Shown: positions 40,301 through 49,163 of the stretch, piece after piece
Layout: the number at the start of each line of letters is the position of its first letter
Numbering within the stretch: position 1 is the stretch's first letter
IMG/VR virus record: IMGVR_UViG_3300028840_002431
Span: 236,240-300,239 of that record
DNA: 64,000 bases
Source: a virus
Direction: 5' to 3' (one strand)
Notes under the pieces: generated by a model
Seen by the model: only the letters and a program-made list of their open reading frames with translations
What the model was told of the DNA's origin: nothing
The model's database searches: none
Translations under genes and position numbers: made by a program

Positions 40301-41701
40301 ATGAAAACCGTCGAGAACCTCAGATACTGGTTCGCGTGCAACAGTTCCAGCACGCACAGCGTTGTATTCTACCCCGATCGTAAGCTGGAAGATGAGCTTT
40401 GCGAGGACGGCGAGTTCGGCTGGCAACCCTTTGTCGCCGCGTCCGACGAGATGAAGAGGAGTTATCTGGCGTCCATTCTCGATCACCGGCTGGATTACCT
40501 TGGAGACGGAGACGCCTCCGAAACCGCAAAGATGATCGTCGATCATCTTTTCCCATCGGTGATGACCGGCTTCATCGACCATCAATCAGTGCCCGTAATC
40601 CCTCGACGCTACGGATCGTCGGAGCCGCACTACGACTTCTTCCATGAGATGGTCTCGTACGTCATGAGAGAAGGCGTCGTCATCCACGGCGGAAACGACA
40701 ACGGAGATATAAACGATAATACGACGCCCCCGGCGACCAATATAGAATGGTACCGGCAGATACCACTGGACTCACGGGATGATAAGTGGGTCTGCCGTCA
40801 AGAGGGCGACTGGTGGCTCCTGTTCAACCACGAAGAGGGTATCAAAGCGACCGTCTCGTTCGAGGACAACCCCCGGCCCAGACCTTACGCCATGGTCCCG
40901 GAACTGGTCGATCTCAAGATCACCGACTTTTGCCCCTACGCTTGCCCCTGGTGTTATCAGGGAAGCACCCACAAGGGAGGTTTTGCAGAAAACGTCTCTA
41001 GCTGGCTCTACGCCTTTCACAGAATGGGTGTCTTCGAGGTTGCCATCGGTGGTGGTGAGCCGACTCTACACCCGGAATTCAAGCAAATCGTGGGCCACTC
41101 GTTGACCGATCTGAGAGTCAACTTCTCCACCCGTAACCTTGACTGGGTCTGCCACAATGCCCGGCTGATCAGAGAACACTGCGGTGGTTTTGCTTTCTCC
41201 GTGGACGGCGACCTTCACAAACACCTGGATGTGATCAGGGCGTTGAAAGAAGCCGAACTGTTGGAGAAGGCTACCCTACAGTACGTAATGGGAACGGGAA
41301 CGGACTACGACTTCGAGAATCTCGTCGAAGACTGTAGCAAGCACAACGTCCGCCTGACGCTGCTTGGCTACAAAGTGACCGGGCGTGGAGCACACGCACG
41401 AGGCAATTTACCAGTGACGCCGGTCCAGGACGGAGACGAGTGGATCGAGATCGTCAATAAGCACAGCTACAACCTCGCTATCGACACAACTCTCGCTGCC
41501 CGCGTCCCTAAAGAAGTCTTCGACGAAACCCTCCTCCGGAGAACAGAAGGCACCCATAGCATGTACGTTGATGCTGTGACATCGACGGCGGGTCCTTCCA
41601 GTTACGTGCCACAAAACGAGATGGTATCGCTCAGTGGCCGAAGACTCCAAGAGAGCCTCCTCAACGCCTTCGAGTCCTTCCAGACCAGGAGCACAAAATG
41701 A
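40301..41701 (+). CDS. Radical SAM protein with ~200-residue N-terminal extension
   Basis: 466 residues from ATG 40301 (AGGA upstream). The extension (1-200) opens with 'WFACNSSSTHSVVF'. The core has 'CPYACPWCYQG' (~210-220, CxxxCxxC) and 'AIGGGEPTLHPEF' (~247-259, SAM site). No C-terminal SPASM cysteines are evident. The substrate is unknown; a peptide or RNA-modifying role is possible. ATGA overlap with the small membrane protein that follows. Confidence 0.8.
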   Translation: MKTVENLRYWFACNSSSTHSVVFYPDRKLEDELCEDGEFGWQPFVAASDEMKRSYLASILDHRLDYLGDGDASETAKMIVDHLFPSVMTGFIDHQSVPVIPRRYGSSEPHYDFFHEMVSYVMREGVVIHGGNDNGDINDNTTPPATNIEWYRQIPLDSRDDKWVCRQEGDWWLLFNHEEGIKATVSFEDNPRPRPYAMVPELVDLKITDFCPYACPWCYQGSTHKGGFAENVSSWLYAFHRMGVFEVAIGGGEPTLHPEFKQIVGHSLTDLRVNFSTRNLDWVCHNARLIREHCGGFAFSVDGDLHKHLDVIRALKEAELLEKATLQYVMGTGTDYDFENLVEDCSKHNVRLTLLGYKVTGRGAHARGNLPVTPVQDGDEWIEIVNKHSYNLAIDTTLAARVPKEVFDETLLRRTEGTHSMYVDAVTSTAGPSSYVPQNEMVSLSGRRLQESLLNAFESFQTRSTK

Positions 41702-41925
41702 AACGACTCATCGAGATCATCGTCGTCGCTGCGATCCTTATCATCGGAGGCGCGGTGACGTGGTACCCAGCCAAACACCTACGCCCAGCGCGGGCTACCT
41801 CGTATAACGAAGGGGAGCAACGAGAACGGCTGATAAGAGCCTACCAGGAGCAAACCAAGGCGCTCAGGGAACAAACCAGGGCGCTTCAATCCATAGCCAC
41901 GAGTCTTAAACGGAAGTGTAAGTGA
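41698..41925 (+). CDS. Small membrane-anchored protein
   Basis: 75 residues. N-terminal hydrophobic helix (~4-23), then a charged helix with a repeat ('QEQTKALREQTRALQSI'). Coupled to both neighbours by ATGA and TGATG. Possibly a spanin-like or inner-membrane peptide, but no partner is recognised. Confidence 0.5.
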   Translation: MKRLIEIIVVAAILIIGGAVTWYPAKHLRPARATSYNEGEQRERLIRAYQEQTKALREQTRALQSIATSLKRKCK

Positions 41926-42587
41926 TGGAGTTCTCAATAAAAGAAGAAACCGCGATCCTCGAAAACAGCAAGCTCCCGGATTTGCTGGGGGACCTCCTGG
42001 ATAGCGTAAAGATGCAGTACGTTATCGGGGAAGCTCGTTATTACCACACCTGGGACCACGCCTTGGCGACCCTATCATGGGTCAACTGGGTTAACGAGTC
42101 TGTTCCGGCCTACGCAATGGCCCCCTTCTCTCGTTCTGACCTGTGTGTGGCCGCATTGTATCATGACGCTGTCTATACGGCTCAGGGGTCTCCCGGTAAC
42201 GAGAAAGCGAGTGCCGACCTTCTCGAAAAACAATGCCACGGAAAGATAGCCATCGAACGGCCGAGAGAACTCATCATGCTCACGGCCGAGCACGGAAAGA
42301 TCGAGGCCAACGACGACCGGTTGTGTGACGCCTCACGGCTATTCCTGGACTGCGACATCGCCAGCTTCGGGGAACCCCGTTGGGATATTTTTCTCGCGAC
42401 CAACGACGACATCGAGGCAGAACTATTGGCACACCACGAGGAGGACGTGGTCAAAGAAGGCCGACTCAAGTTCCTGAAAATGATGCTCAACAAGGAGAGC
42501 ATCTTTCTGTCCGACCACTTTCAGGTTCGGTACGAAGTACAGGCTCGTTACAACATTCGTCGTCTCATTCGGCTATTGAGCGACTAA
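41925..42587 (+). CDS. HD-domain metal-dependent phosphohydrolase
   Basis: 220 residues. 'YHTWDHALATL' and 'ALYHDAVYTAQGSPGNEKAS' give the H...HD...pattern of the COG4339 group, and a later 'CDIASFG' adds the final Asp. These proteins are predicted nucleotide or small-molecule phosphohydrolases. It does not resemble DatZ of Z-genome phages in layout. Coupled to the preceding gene. Confidence 0.8.
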   Translation: MEFSIKEETAILENSKLPDLLGDLLDSVKMQYVIGEARYYHTWDHALATLSWVNWVNESVPAYAMAPFSRSDLCVAALYHDAVYTAQGSPGNEKASADLLEKQCHGKIAIERPRELIMLTAEHGKIEANDDRLCDASRLFLDCDIASFGEPRWDIFLATNDDIEAELLAHHEEDVVKEGRLKFLKMMLNKESIFLSDHFQVRYEVQARYNIRRLIRLLSD

Positions 42588-42599
42588 CCGGAGGCAACC

Positions 42600-42794
42600 A
42601 TGGCAGCAACCGAGATCCAAGACACGACCATACGGCAGAAGCGAGGACGGCTGGTCCTTACCAACGCCTTCTTCAAATGCACCGGCCCCTGCGGGAGGAC
42701 GAAACCCGCCTCAGAGTTTGGTGTCCGTAAGATGCCCAACGGCGAGACCCGGAACCAGTCCCAGTGTAAGAAGTGTCGCGGAGAGTACAAATAA
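42600..42794 (+). CDS. Small zinc-ribbon protein
   Basis: 64 residues, GGAGG site. 'CTGPCGRTKPASEFGVRK' and 'QCKKCRGEYK' form a four-Cys ribbon of the type found in stand-alone HNH-derived phage proteins. Confidence 0.65.
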   Translation: MAATEIQDTTIRQKRGRLVLTNAFFKCTGPCGRTKPASEFGVRKMPNGETRNQSQCKKCRGEYK

Positions 42795-42814
42795 ACCTTA
42801 GGCTCCCCAAACCA

Positions 42815-42830
42815 CACGTGTAGCAGGAGT
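42815..42830 (+). promoter_or_regulatory. GGTGTA-type motif merged with ribosome site
   Basis: CACGTGTAGCAGGAGT lies immediately before ATG 42831; it keeps GTGTAG and carries AGGAG. Confidence 0.4.
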
Positions 42831-43451
42831 ATGGACCGCTTCCCGAAAATGGTAGAGATTGTCTCCCCTGGCAAGAGCGGGGACGCCGAGATACGACACA
42901 CCACGGTTTCCAGGGAGGCTTCCAGGTTCACGGCCTTGCGCCCCGGTGGCTTCGTCCCGGCCGGGAAGTACGCCGAATTGCTCGTGGATGGCGCACTCGT
43001 TATGTCCGACACCCGGCACGAGCACATCACCAACATCGACGCTGTGTTAGCCTCGCAAGGTCACGTCCTCATTGGTGGCCTGGGGTTGGGGATGATCTGC
43101 CACCCCATCGCCGCCAAGAAAGGCGTCACCAAGATCACTGTTGTCGAGCGAAACAAAGGGGTCATCGATTTGGTGTCTCCCACGCTACCGAAGAAGGTCG
43201 AGGTCATCCACAGCGACATCTTTGACTACAAGCCTGAGAAGGGTGCCAAGTTCGACACCATCTATTTCGACATCTGGACCGACATCTGCACCGACGCCCT
43301 CCCGGACATGGGCAAGCTTCTCCGCCGTTTCCGGAAGTATTTGGCCGATGACGGCTGGATCAATTGCTGGTGCCGGGACCGTCTCAAGAGCGAGCGCCGT
43401 CGGGAACTGGCCGAAGAAAGAGAGTACCGGGCACATGGAATACGAATATAA
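42831..43451 (+). CDS. Spermidine synthase-like / class I methyltransferase-fold protein
   Basis: 206 residues. 'VLIGGLGLGMICHPIAAKKG' (~73-92) is the nucleotide-binding loop, 'ITVVERNKGVIDL' the acidic strand, 'VIHSDIFDY' and 'FDTIYFDIW' later blocks, in the order of polyamine aminopropyltransferases. The N-terminal strands also fit. No catalytic Asp pair can be fixed by eye; small-molecule methylation is the alternative. Confidence 0.65.
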   Translation: MDRFPKMVEIVSPGKSGDAEIRHTTVSREASRFTALRPGGFVPAGKYAELLVDGALVMSDTRHEHITNIDAVLASQGHVLIGGLGLGMICHPIAAKKGVTKITVVERNKGVIDLVSPTLPKKVEVIHSDIFDYKPEKGAKFDTIYFDIWTDICTDALPDMGKLLRRFRKYLADDGWINCWCRDRLKSERRRELAEEREYRAHGIRI

Positions 43452-43593
43452 GATCGAACGCTGGTTCGATTACAACGAGCGGTCTCTCAACGCCATGTCA
43501 GAGAAGGGGTGGCAGTTGGTCACGGTTTTCACCACACTCAGGCGCGGCTTAGGGACCGAGTACGTCTGCACCTTCCGGAGGAAATGTGCCTAA
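43435..43593 (+). CDS. DUF4177-like small protein
   Basis: 52 residues from ATG 43435 inside the end of the previous gene. 'MEYEYKIERWFDYNERSLNA' followed by 'EKGWQLVTVF' matches the short beta-hairpin/helix/strand proteins of the DUF4177 type. No known activity. Confidence 0.55.
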   Translation: MEYEYKIERWFDYNERSLNAMSEKGWQLVTVFTTLRRGLGTEYVCTFRRKCA

Positions 43594-44746
43594 CGTCTTA
43601 TTCGTCGGTGGGTGGTTCGACAAAAAGGGCGGCCATCCCTCAAGGATCGTCCGGAAGTTGGCCTACGGCCTGTACGAAACCATCAACGGCGGGACTATCC
43701 AGGACCTGGAAGAGGTGCTCGATACCGTCCACCGGTATGACGCTGTCGTGTGGATGCCCCACATATCCAACTCCGAGACAAAACTTCTTCCCCGGATCAA
43801 AGAAAACGCGCCTCGCATCGTCCTCATTAGCTCCAAGCGTAACGACCGCAGAAAGTACGAGTTCGAACACGTTATCGACCGGGCGTTGAAATCCAAGTCT
43901 CAACTGCTTATCGAGATCAGGGACTCGCCGCTATCCAACACGGCCAGATGTTACGATCTGAGGCTCGTAGACCCGCTGGGCAACGTGTCCGAATGGTTTA
44001 CCACCGGCCGCATTAACGAACAGGGCGAGGAGGAGATCGCGGAGTTCCGTTGTCTCCTGTACGAGCGAATCCAATTCCTGTTGAGAATGAAAAGAGTTAA
44101 GTCAGTCTGTAGCGCTCTCCAACCCCTTGAAAAGGCTCGTCTCGATCGGCGGTTCATGAAAGCGATTCAGAAGTACGCGGACAGATTCCACGAGTTAATC
44201 CACGGTGATAACGAGAACCCACGCTTCATGGGTAACGCCTCATTCCGATGCACGAAGGGCGGCTTCCCTTCCCAGCGGACGGAGCACGCCATCTACGTCA
44301 GTCGGCGCAATGTTGACAAGCGCTGCCTCGATTCAGACGGCTTCGTCGCCGTGGACAACACCCTTGAACACTCCCGCATGATGCGCAGATCCCCCAGCCA
44401 CCTGAGAAAAGAGATTAGTGAGCAGTCTGTCATGTACTGGGGTGAGAACAAGCCCTCCGTGGATACGCCGGTCCAGGTCGAGTTGTACCGGCTCTTCCCA
44501 AACATCAACTTCATGCTCCACGCTCACGTCTACCATAAGGACGGCGTGATGACGGCCCGGTACGTGCCTTGTGGAGATCTCCGAGAGGTAGACGAAGTCG
44601 TGAACGCAATCGGAGACCCAGAGGCAAAACGCTTCATCGTGAACCTCAAAGGGCACGGTTGTATTCTGGCCAGCGAGAACGTGGAAGACCTTCTCGACCA
44701 GGAACCCAACTTCCGGGCCAGACCCACGGAAGAAAAGACGCTATGA
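43586..44746 (+). CDS. Two-domain protein, C-terminal class II aldolase-like
   Basis: 386 residues from GTG 43586, chosen because GGAGG lies 4-5 nt before it. The N-terminal third is an alpha/beta domain opening 'MPNVLFVGGWFDKKGG'. The C-terminal half has 'FRCTKGGFPSQR', 'VDTPVQVELYRLFPNINFML' followed by HAHVYH, and 'NLKGHGCIL', which line up with the metal-His blocks of class II aldolase/adducin proteins. A carbohydrate or nucleotide-sugar role is possible. Four-base overlap with the next gene. Confidence 0.5.
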   Translation: MPNVLFVGGWFDKKGGHPSRIVRKLAYGLYETINGGTIQDLEEVLDTVHRYDAVVWMPHISNSETKLLPRIKENAPRIVLISSKRNDRRKYEFEHVIDRALKSKSQLLIEIRDSPLSNTARCYDLRLVDPLGNVSEWFTTGRINEQGEEEIAEFRCLLYERIQFLLRMKRVKSVCSALQPLEKARLDRRFMKAIQKYADRFHELIHGDNENPRFMGNASFRCTKGGFPSQRTEHAIYVSRRNVDKRCLDSDGFVAVDNTLEHSRMMRRSPSHLRKEISEQSVMYWGENKPSVDTPVQVELYRLFPNINFMLHAHVYHKDGVMTARYVPCGDLREVDEVVNAIGDPEAKRFIVNLKGHGCILASENVEDLLDQEPNFRARPTEEKTL

Positions 44747-45849
44747 CAGACTTCGACTGGTCCGTATACGACCTTGAAACCTCCTGGCTTCCCGAGCAGA
44801 CGATCTACGTCACACGCCATGGGTCACAGGCGTACGGAACGTCACGGCCCGACAGCGATCTGGATCTTCGGGGTATCGCTGTCTCTCCCATGAGGTATTA
44901 CCTGGGAGTGGGGGAGGGCTTCGAGCAAGAGGTCATCCGCGAACCGGACGACTTGACGGTATACGATATACGCAAGTTTCTAACACTGGCCAAGGTTGCC
45001 AACCCAAACGTCCTCGAACTTCTCTACACAGAGCCGGAAGACCATCTAGTGGTTCACCCGGTTATGAGGTCCTTGTTCGATATCCGAGACACGTTTCTCA
45101 CCCAGAAGGTCAAGCATACCTTCTCCGGGTACAGCCGAGCGCAGATGAAGCGGATTCGTACCCATCGCCGCTGGCTGATGGACCCGCCAACGACCCCTCC
45201 CACGCGAGCCGAGTATGATCTCCCGGAGCGAACTGTGATCCCGGCCGACCAGCTTGCGGCGGCTCAGGCGGCGGTCCAGAAGCAAATCGACCAATGGTCC
45301 TGGCACGAGATGGAAAACCTGGAACCGGCCCTACGCCGGTCCCTGCAAGACGAGTTCACCCGACGCCTGTTGGAGATCACCCAGTGGTCCTGGGAAGAAA
45401 TCGATGACAAGGTCTGGTTCGCCGCTTCCAGGGCCGTGGGCCTGGACACCAATTTCATCGAACTGTTGGACCGTGAGCGCCGGTACACGGGTGCCCAACG
45501 GGAGTGGGCCAACTACCAACGGTGGAAGAAAGAACGTAACCCGGCGCGAGCCGCCCTGGAAGCCAAGCACGGGTACGACACCAAACACGCCATGCACCTC
45601 GTGAGACTCGCCCGCATGTGCCGGGAGATCCTCACGGAGGGTGTTGTCAGGGTCCGTCGTCCCGACGCCGAAGACCTGTTGACCATCCGGGACGGGGCAT
45701 GGACTTACGACCAGCTTGTCGAGTTCTCCGACAAGCAAGACGCCGAATTGGACGCCCTTCTCAAAACCTGTTCGCTGCCGTGGGGTGTTGACGAACGGCA
45801 AATCAGCAAAACCTGTATGGAGATTATCCTACACTTTCAAGGAGCATGA
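44743..45849 (+). CDS. Predicted nucleotidyltransferase (RlaP/PF10127-like)
   Basis: 368 residues from ATG 44743. 'GSQAYGTSRPDSDLDLRGI' (~27-45) is the Pol beta-type GSxxxG...SDxDxxG site of this family. Long helical regions with repeated Trp (~150-260) and an HxxR-type end follow. Members occur in phages and may nucleotidylate RNA or proteins; the target is unknown. Confidence 0.8.
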   Translation: MTDFDWSVYDLETSWLPEQTIYVTRHGSQAYGTSRPDSDLDLRGIAVSPMRYYLGVGEGFEQEVIREPDDLTVYDIRKFLTLAKVANPNVLELLYTEPEDHLVVHPVMRSLFDIRDTFLTQKVKHTFSGYSRAQMKRIRTHRRWLMDPPTTPPTRAEYDLPERTVIPADQLAAAQAAVQKQIDQWSWHEMENLEPALRRSLQDEFTRRLLEITQWSWEEIDDKVWFAASRAVGLDTNFIELLDRERRYTGAQREWANYQRWKKERNPARAALEAKHGYDTKHAMHLVRLARMCREILTEGVVRVRRPDAEDLLTIRDGAWTYDQLVEFSDKQDAELDALLKTCSLPWGVDERQISKTCMEIILHFQGA

Positions 45850-45850
45850 A

Positions 45851-46087
45851 ATGGAGATACCGACCCTGGAAGAGATGCCTCATTACGTAGTCGCCTTGAA
45901 CCCGGACACCGGAAAATACGAGTCCGTCACGGACAAACCGTTCCTCCTGGTAGAGAAAGCGGCAGAGGTCCGGGATCGGATTTCTGCCGATCGCAAACCG
46001 AGCGTCGTCTACGACTCCCGAGGCATCGGCGTTTTCCTGGCCGAGAAAAACGCAGAGTTAAGTTCGACGAAGCCCCTGGAAAGCTAA
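45851..46087 (+). CDS. Small unknown protein
   Basis: 78 residues, AGGAG site. Begins 'MEIPTLEEMPHYVVALNP'; mixed strands and helix. No family recognised. Last gene before a strong terminator. Confidence 0.5.
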   Translation: MEIPTLEEMPHYVVALNPDTGKYESVTDKPFLLVEKAAEVRDRISADRKPSVVYDSRGIGVFLAEKNAELSSTKPLES

Positions 46088-46116
46088 GCCCCAAAGCTTT
46101 CGGCTCCGTCAATCCT

Positions 46117-46156
46117 GAAACCCCGCTGGTCCCCCCGCCAGCGGGGTTTCTTTTGT
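46117..46156 (+). terminator. Rho-independent terminator
   Basis: A perfect 13-bp stem (GAAACCCCGCTGG/CCAGCGGGGTTTC, 46117-46129 and 46138-46150) with an 8-nt loop is followed by TTTTGT. It ends the 40.3-46.1 kb transcript. Confidence 0.9.
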
Positions 46157-46201
46157 AAGAACAACATGGATATAGATCGTTCACAACGAGGAGAGGCTTG
46201 T

Positions 46202-46852
46202 ATGATTAGTGACGTTCTGTCCGACGCTATCCACGCGATCAAAGAGTATAGAAGGCACCCTGGAACGAGGGATGCGTACTCAGACCCTAAGATCTCTCGA
46301 AAAATTGACCGGGTCGTGAAAGTCATGGACGACCTTAGGAGTGAACTCGACACCCCTCCTCGTATCGCGAGTTATGATCGCCGGGCGTCAACTCCAGGTG
46401 TCCGCGAACGCCAAAGAGCCAAGAAGGACTTAGTCAATGCCTTATTCACCCAATACCCGAACGTCCCCAAGAAAGAGCTTGGTAAGCTCGTGGATTCAGC
46501 AATTAGCGGCGTGGGATACAAGGCGAAAGAACTCAACAAGCGAAAGTCAGCGTCGGAACGGGTGGCCCGCCAATCCGGAAGGGAGATTTTCTACTCCATC
46601 GTTCCTGAGAGGCAAGCCGTTCGGCTTTATGACAAGTTGGAGAAAGAAGACGAACAGTCGGCCCAACTGTTTCTAGACGTGATCCAGGAGCTTCAAGACC
46701 AGTTGGACATCAGTCCCGGAGCGGAGTCGGCCCTGAGCAGAATCCGCAACGTGGTGGATAAGGGGTCAAGTTGGGACGCAGCACTCATTCGGAACAATGT
46801 GTTCAAGGCAGCCAACTCGTTGGGTATGAAGCTGCCGTCTCACATGTTCTAA
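46202..46852 (+). CDS. Unknown helical protein
   Basis: 216 residues from ATG 46202 (GAGGAGAGG upstream; the frame is open from 46166). Basic helical protein; 'ASERVARQSGREIFYS' is a mild RVAxxx resemblance in the middle. No family recognised. Confidence 0.55.
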   Translation: MISDVLSDAIHAIKEYRRHPGTRDAYSDPKISRKIDRVVKVMDDLRSELDTPPRIASYDRRASTPGVRERQRAKKDLVNALFTQYPNVPKKELGKLVDSAISGVGYKAKELNKRKSASERVARQSGREIFYSIVPERQAVRLYDKLEKEDEQSAQLFLDVIQELQDQLDISPGAESALSRIRNVVDKGSSWDAALIRNNVFKAANSLGMKLPSHMF

Positions 46853-46862
46853 GGGGTTATCC

Positions 46863-47420
46863 ATGAGTGAATATGACAAGATGATCGCGGAGTTAGAAGA
46901 TGAGTTTCCGAAGTTCCGGCTCATAGAGAAGAAAGATAGCTTCATGATGAAAGCTATCGACATCTTTCTCAAGGTCATCACCTTCTGGAAGATGAAAAGC
47001 TTCATGACCAAGTTCACAACCACGGTTGGTTATCTAGTGTACACACCATCCGGCTGGGGAAAGATGGACAAGGTCGGAATACTAGACCACGAGCGCGACC
47101 ACATGAGAAGGATGCGTAAGGTCGGCCGGATCTGGTTCACCATCTCCTACCTTGCCGTGTGGTTCCCTGTGGGGCTTGCCTACTACCGAAAAGAATACGA
47201 GCAGTCGGCGTATGAAATAACCATGCGTCGTGTTGCGAAAAGATTCGGAATAGAGACGATCGAGGGCGACGCATACAAGAACCACATGATCAAGCGCTTC
47301 ACTGGCCCGAAGTACGTATGGACGTGGCCGTTCCGAAAAGACATGGAAAAGTGGTACGACGGGGCTGTCAAAAAGATCAGGTTGGAGATGGGCCTTCCGC
47401 CGAAGGACAAAGCTGCCTGA
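46863..47420 (+). CDS. Membrane-associated protein with HExxH motif
   Basis: 185 residues. 'LDHERDHMRR' (~77-86) contains HExxH, with a hydrophobic segment just after ('FTISYLAVWFPVGLAYY') and a later 'EYEQSAYE' that could give the third zinc ligand. It may be a minimal metallopeptidase. No signal peptide. Confidence 0.6.
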   Translation: MSEYDKMIAELEDEFPKFRLIEKKDSFMMKAIDIFLKVITFWKMKSFMTKFTTTVGYLVYTPSGWGKMDKVGILDHERDHMRRMRKVGRIWFTISYLAVWFPVGLAYYRKEYEQSAYEITMRRVAKRFGIETIEGDAYKNHMIKRFTGPKYVWTWPFRKDMEKWYDGAVKKIRLEMGLPPKDKAA

Positions 47421-47437
47421 TGGTGTAGCTATCGGGC
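47421..47437 (+). promoter_or_regulatory. GGTGTA-type promoter motif
   Basis: TGGTGTAGCTATCGGGC ends at GTG 47438, the RNase HII start. There is no Shine-Dalgarno site. Confidence 0.5.
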
Positions 47438-48130
47438 GTGCCATCGATCCCCGATAGCTTGGCCCGCGAAATTGACAGACACGAGTACGTCTGCGGCTCC
47501 GACGAGGTAGGGTACGGAGCGTGGGCCGGACCGCTCGTGGTCTGTGCCGCCGTATCGTCAAACCGGGAGATACTGGCATCCCACAAAGACGGCATGGTCG
47601 TATCTCCCACGGACTCCAAGAAGCTCACCATCGCCCAGCGGGAGAGCCTGTATCCAGTCCTGGTCAAGACGGTCACACACGCCATTGTCCGTATCGAACC
47701 GGAGGAGATAGACGCACAGGGCCTTGGGAGAGTCTGGGAGGCGGCCCACGTGAGGGCCATCCAGGAGGCCCTGGACGCCCACAAGGGCAACGGGCACGAG
47801 GAGGTGCCCCTCGTCATCGTAGACGGTAACAGGAGCGTCTTCGGGGCCACAGCCCTACCAAAAGCCGACCTCCTCGTGCCAGCGGTCTCCATGGCCTCCA
47901 TCCTGGCCAAGGTCTACCGGGACCGCCTCATGTACGAGATGGACGAGAAGTACCCCGGCTACGGCTTCAAGAAACACGTCGGCTACGGAACCGCTCAGCA
48001 CAAGACGGCGTTATCCCAGCACGGTGTAACTCCCATTCACCGTAAGAGTTACGCACCCATCGCCGCCATGCTCAAACCGGAAACCTCGAATGTGTTGGAC
48101 CTGATCGAAAGCCTCGAACAGGATGTCTGA
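47438..48130 (+). CDS. rnhB: Ribonuclease HII
   Basis: 230 residues from GTG. 'GSDEVGYGAWAGPLVV' (~20-35) has the DE pair (D22, E23), 'VIVDGNRS' (~127-134) and 'AVSMASILAKVYRD' (~145-158) give the other acidic and Ser/Lys positions, and 'GYGTAQHK' near the end is typical. It removes ribonucleotides and RNA from RNA-DNA hybrids, useful in replication. Overlaps dam by 8 bp. Confidence 0.9.
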   Translation: MPSIPDSLAREIDRHEYVCGSDEVGYGAWAGPLVVCAAVSSNREILASHKDGMVVSPTDSKKLTIAQRESLYPVLVKTVTHAIVRIEPEEIDAQGLGRVWEAAHVRAIQEALDAHKGNGHEEVPLVIVDGNRSVFGATALPKADLLVPAVSMASILAKVYRDRLMYEMDEKYPGYGFKKHVGYGTAQHKTALSQHGVTPIHRKSYAPIAAMLKPETSNVLDLIESLEQDV

Positions 48131-49088
48131 CCGAACTTCACCCTTTTTGAAATGGGTTGGGGGTAAGAGACAGCTACTCCACAGCCTTTCCCGTGTGATC
48201 GCCAAGAAGAGTCTCACATACTACGAGCCTTTCCTTGGAGGCGGGGCTGTGTTCTTCCATTTCGCGGACAGACGGCGCTTTCGGGAGGCAGTCCTGAATG
48301 ACCGTAACCCTGAGTTGATCAATTGCTTCGAGGTGGTCAGAGACCGTCTGCCGGAACTCCTACAGGGACTCGACACCATTCGGTCGCAACCGGGTTGGAA
48401 CACCAAGCCCTTTTTCGAGGCTGTCCGGACATCGACACCCTCGAACCCTGTCAGCCGGGCCGTTCGAACCATCTACCTGAACAAGACGTGCTTCAACGGC
48501 CTGTATAGAGTCAACCAAACGGGTGACTTCAACGCTCCTTTCGGCCGGTACGACAACCCCCAGCTATACAACCGGGCTAATATAACGGCGTGCTCCGAGG
48601 CCCTACAGCGCTTCGCCACGTTACGGACCGGAGATTTCACGGACGCCGTAAAAGACGCTCAAGCCGGGGACCTCGTGTACTTCGACCCTCCTTACGTGCC
48701 GGTGTCAGAAACGGCCAACTTCACCTCGTATGCCGGTCAGTTCGGGCCAACCGAGCAAGAGGCGCTGGCTTCGTTGTTCCGGGAGTTATTCGACCAGGGT
48801 GTGATCGTCATCCAGTCTAACTCCGACACCCCACGTGTCCGCGAACTCTACGCGGGTTTTGACTTCCACGTCGTGGGAGCCAGACGCAGCGTCAACTCCA
48901 AGGCGGACGGACGAGGAGAGGTCAACGAACTCGTGGTCGTAGGGCAGCCGGAAAACCTGAAAGTTGACGTTCCGGCCGTGTCTTATCTGCCGGACATCTT
49001 CCCCCTGACATGCGCTGATTGTGGGACCCTATACAGTTCGTCTGATATCGTGTGTACGGAGTGCGGCTCGACTCGCACAAAGGAATAG
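48123..49088 (+). CDS. dam: D12-class DNA adenine-N6 methyltransferase with zinc-ribbon tail
   Basis: 321 residues. 'FLKWVGGKRQLLHSL' (~8-22, SAM site), 'FLGGGAVFFHF' (~38-48), 'NDRNPELINCFEVV' (~58-71) and 'LVYFDPPYVP' (~182-191, DPPY catalytic motif) are the alpha-class Dam blocks. The last ~40 residues add 'CADCGTLY...CTECGSTR', an extra zinc ribbon not usual in Dam. Methylating phage DNA (GATC or another site) protects it from restriction; the site is not known. Confidence 0.9.
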   Translation: MSDRTSPFLKWVGGKRQLLHSLSRVIAKKSLTYYEPFLGGGAVFFHFADRRRFREAVLNDRNPELINCFEVVRDRLPELLQGLDTIRSQPGWNTKPFFEAVRTSTPSNPVSRAVRTIYLNKTCFNGLYRVNQTGDFNAPFGRYDNPQLYNRANITACSEALQRFATLRTGDFTDAVKDAQAGDLVYFDPPYVPVSETANFTSYAGQFGPTEQEALASLFRELFDQGVIVIQSNSDTPRVRELYAGFDFHVVGARRSVNSKADGRGEVNELVVVGQPENLKVDVPAVSYLPDIFPLTCADCGTLYSSSDIVCTECGSTRTKE

Positions 49089-49163
49089 CAATTTTGAGCC
49101 TCTTACGCGACCATGGAACCTGGAAACTCTCGGCCCCTACTCGGTGCCTACCCAGTCAGAATG

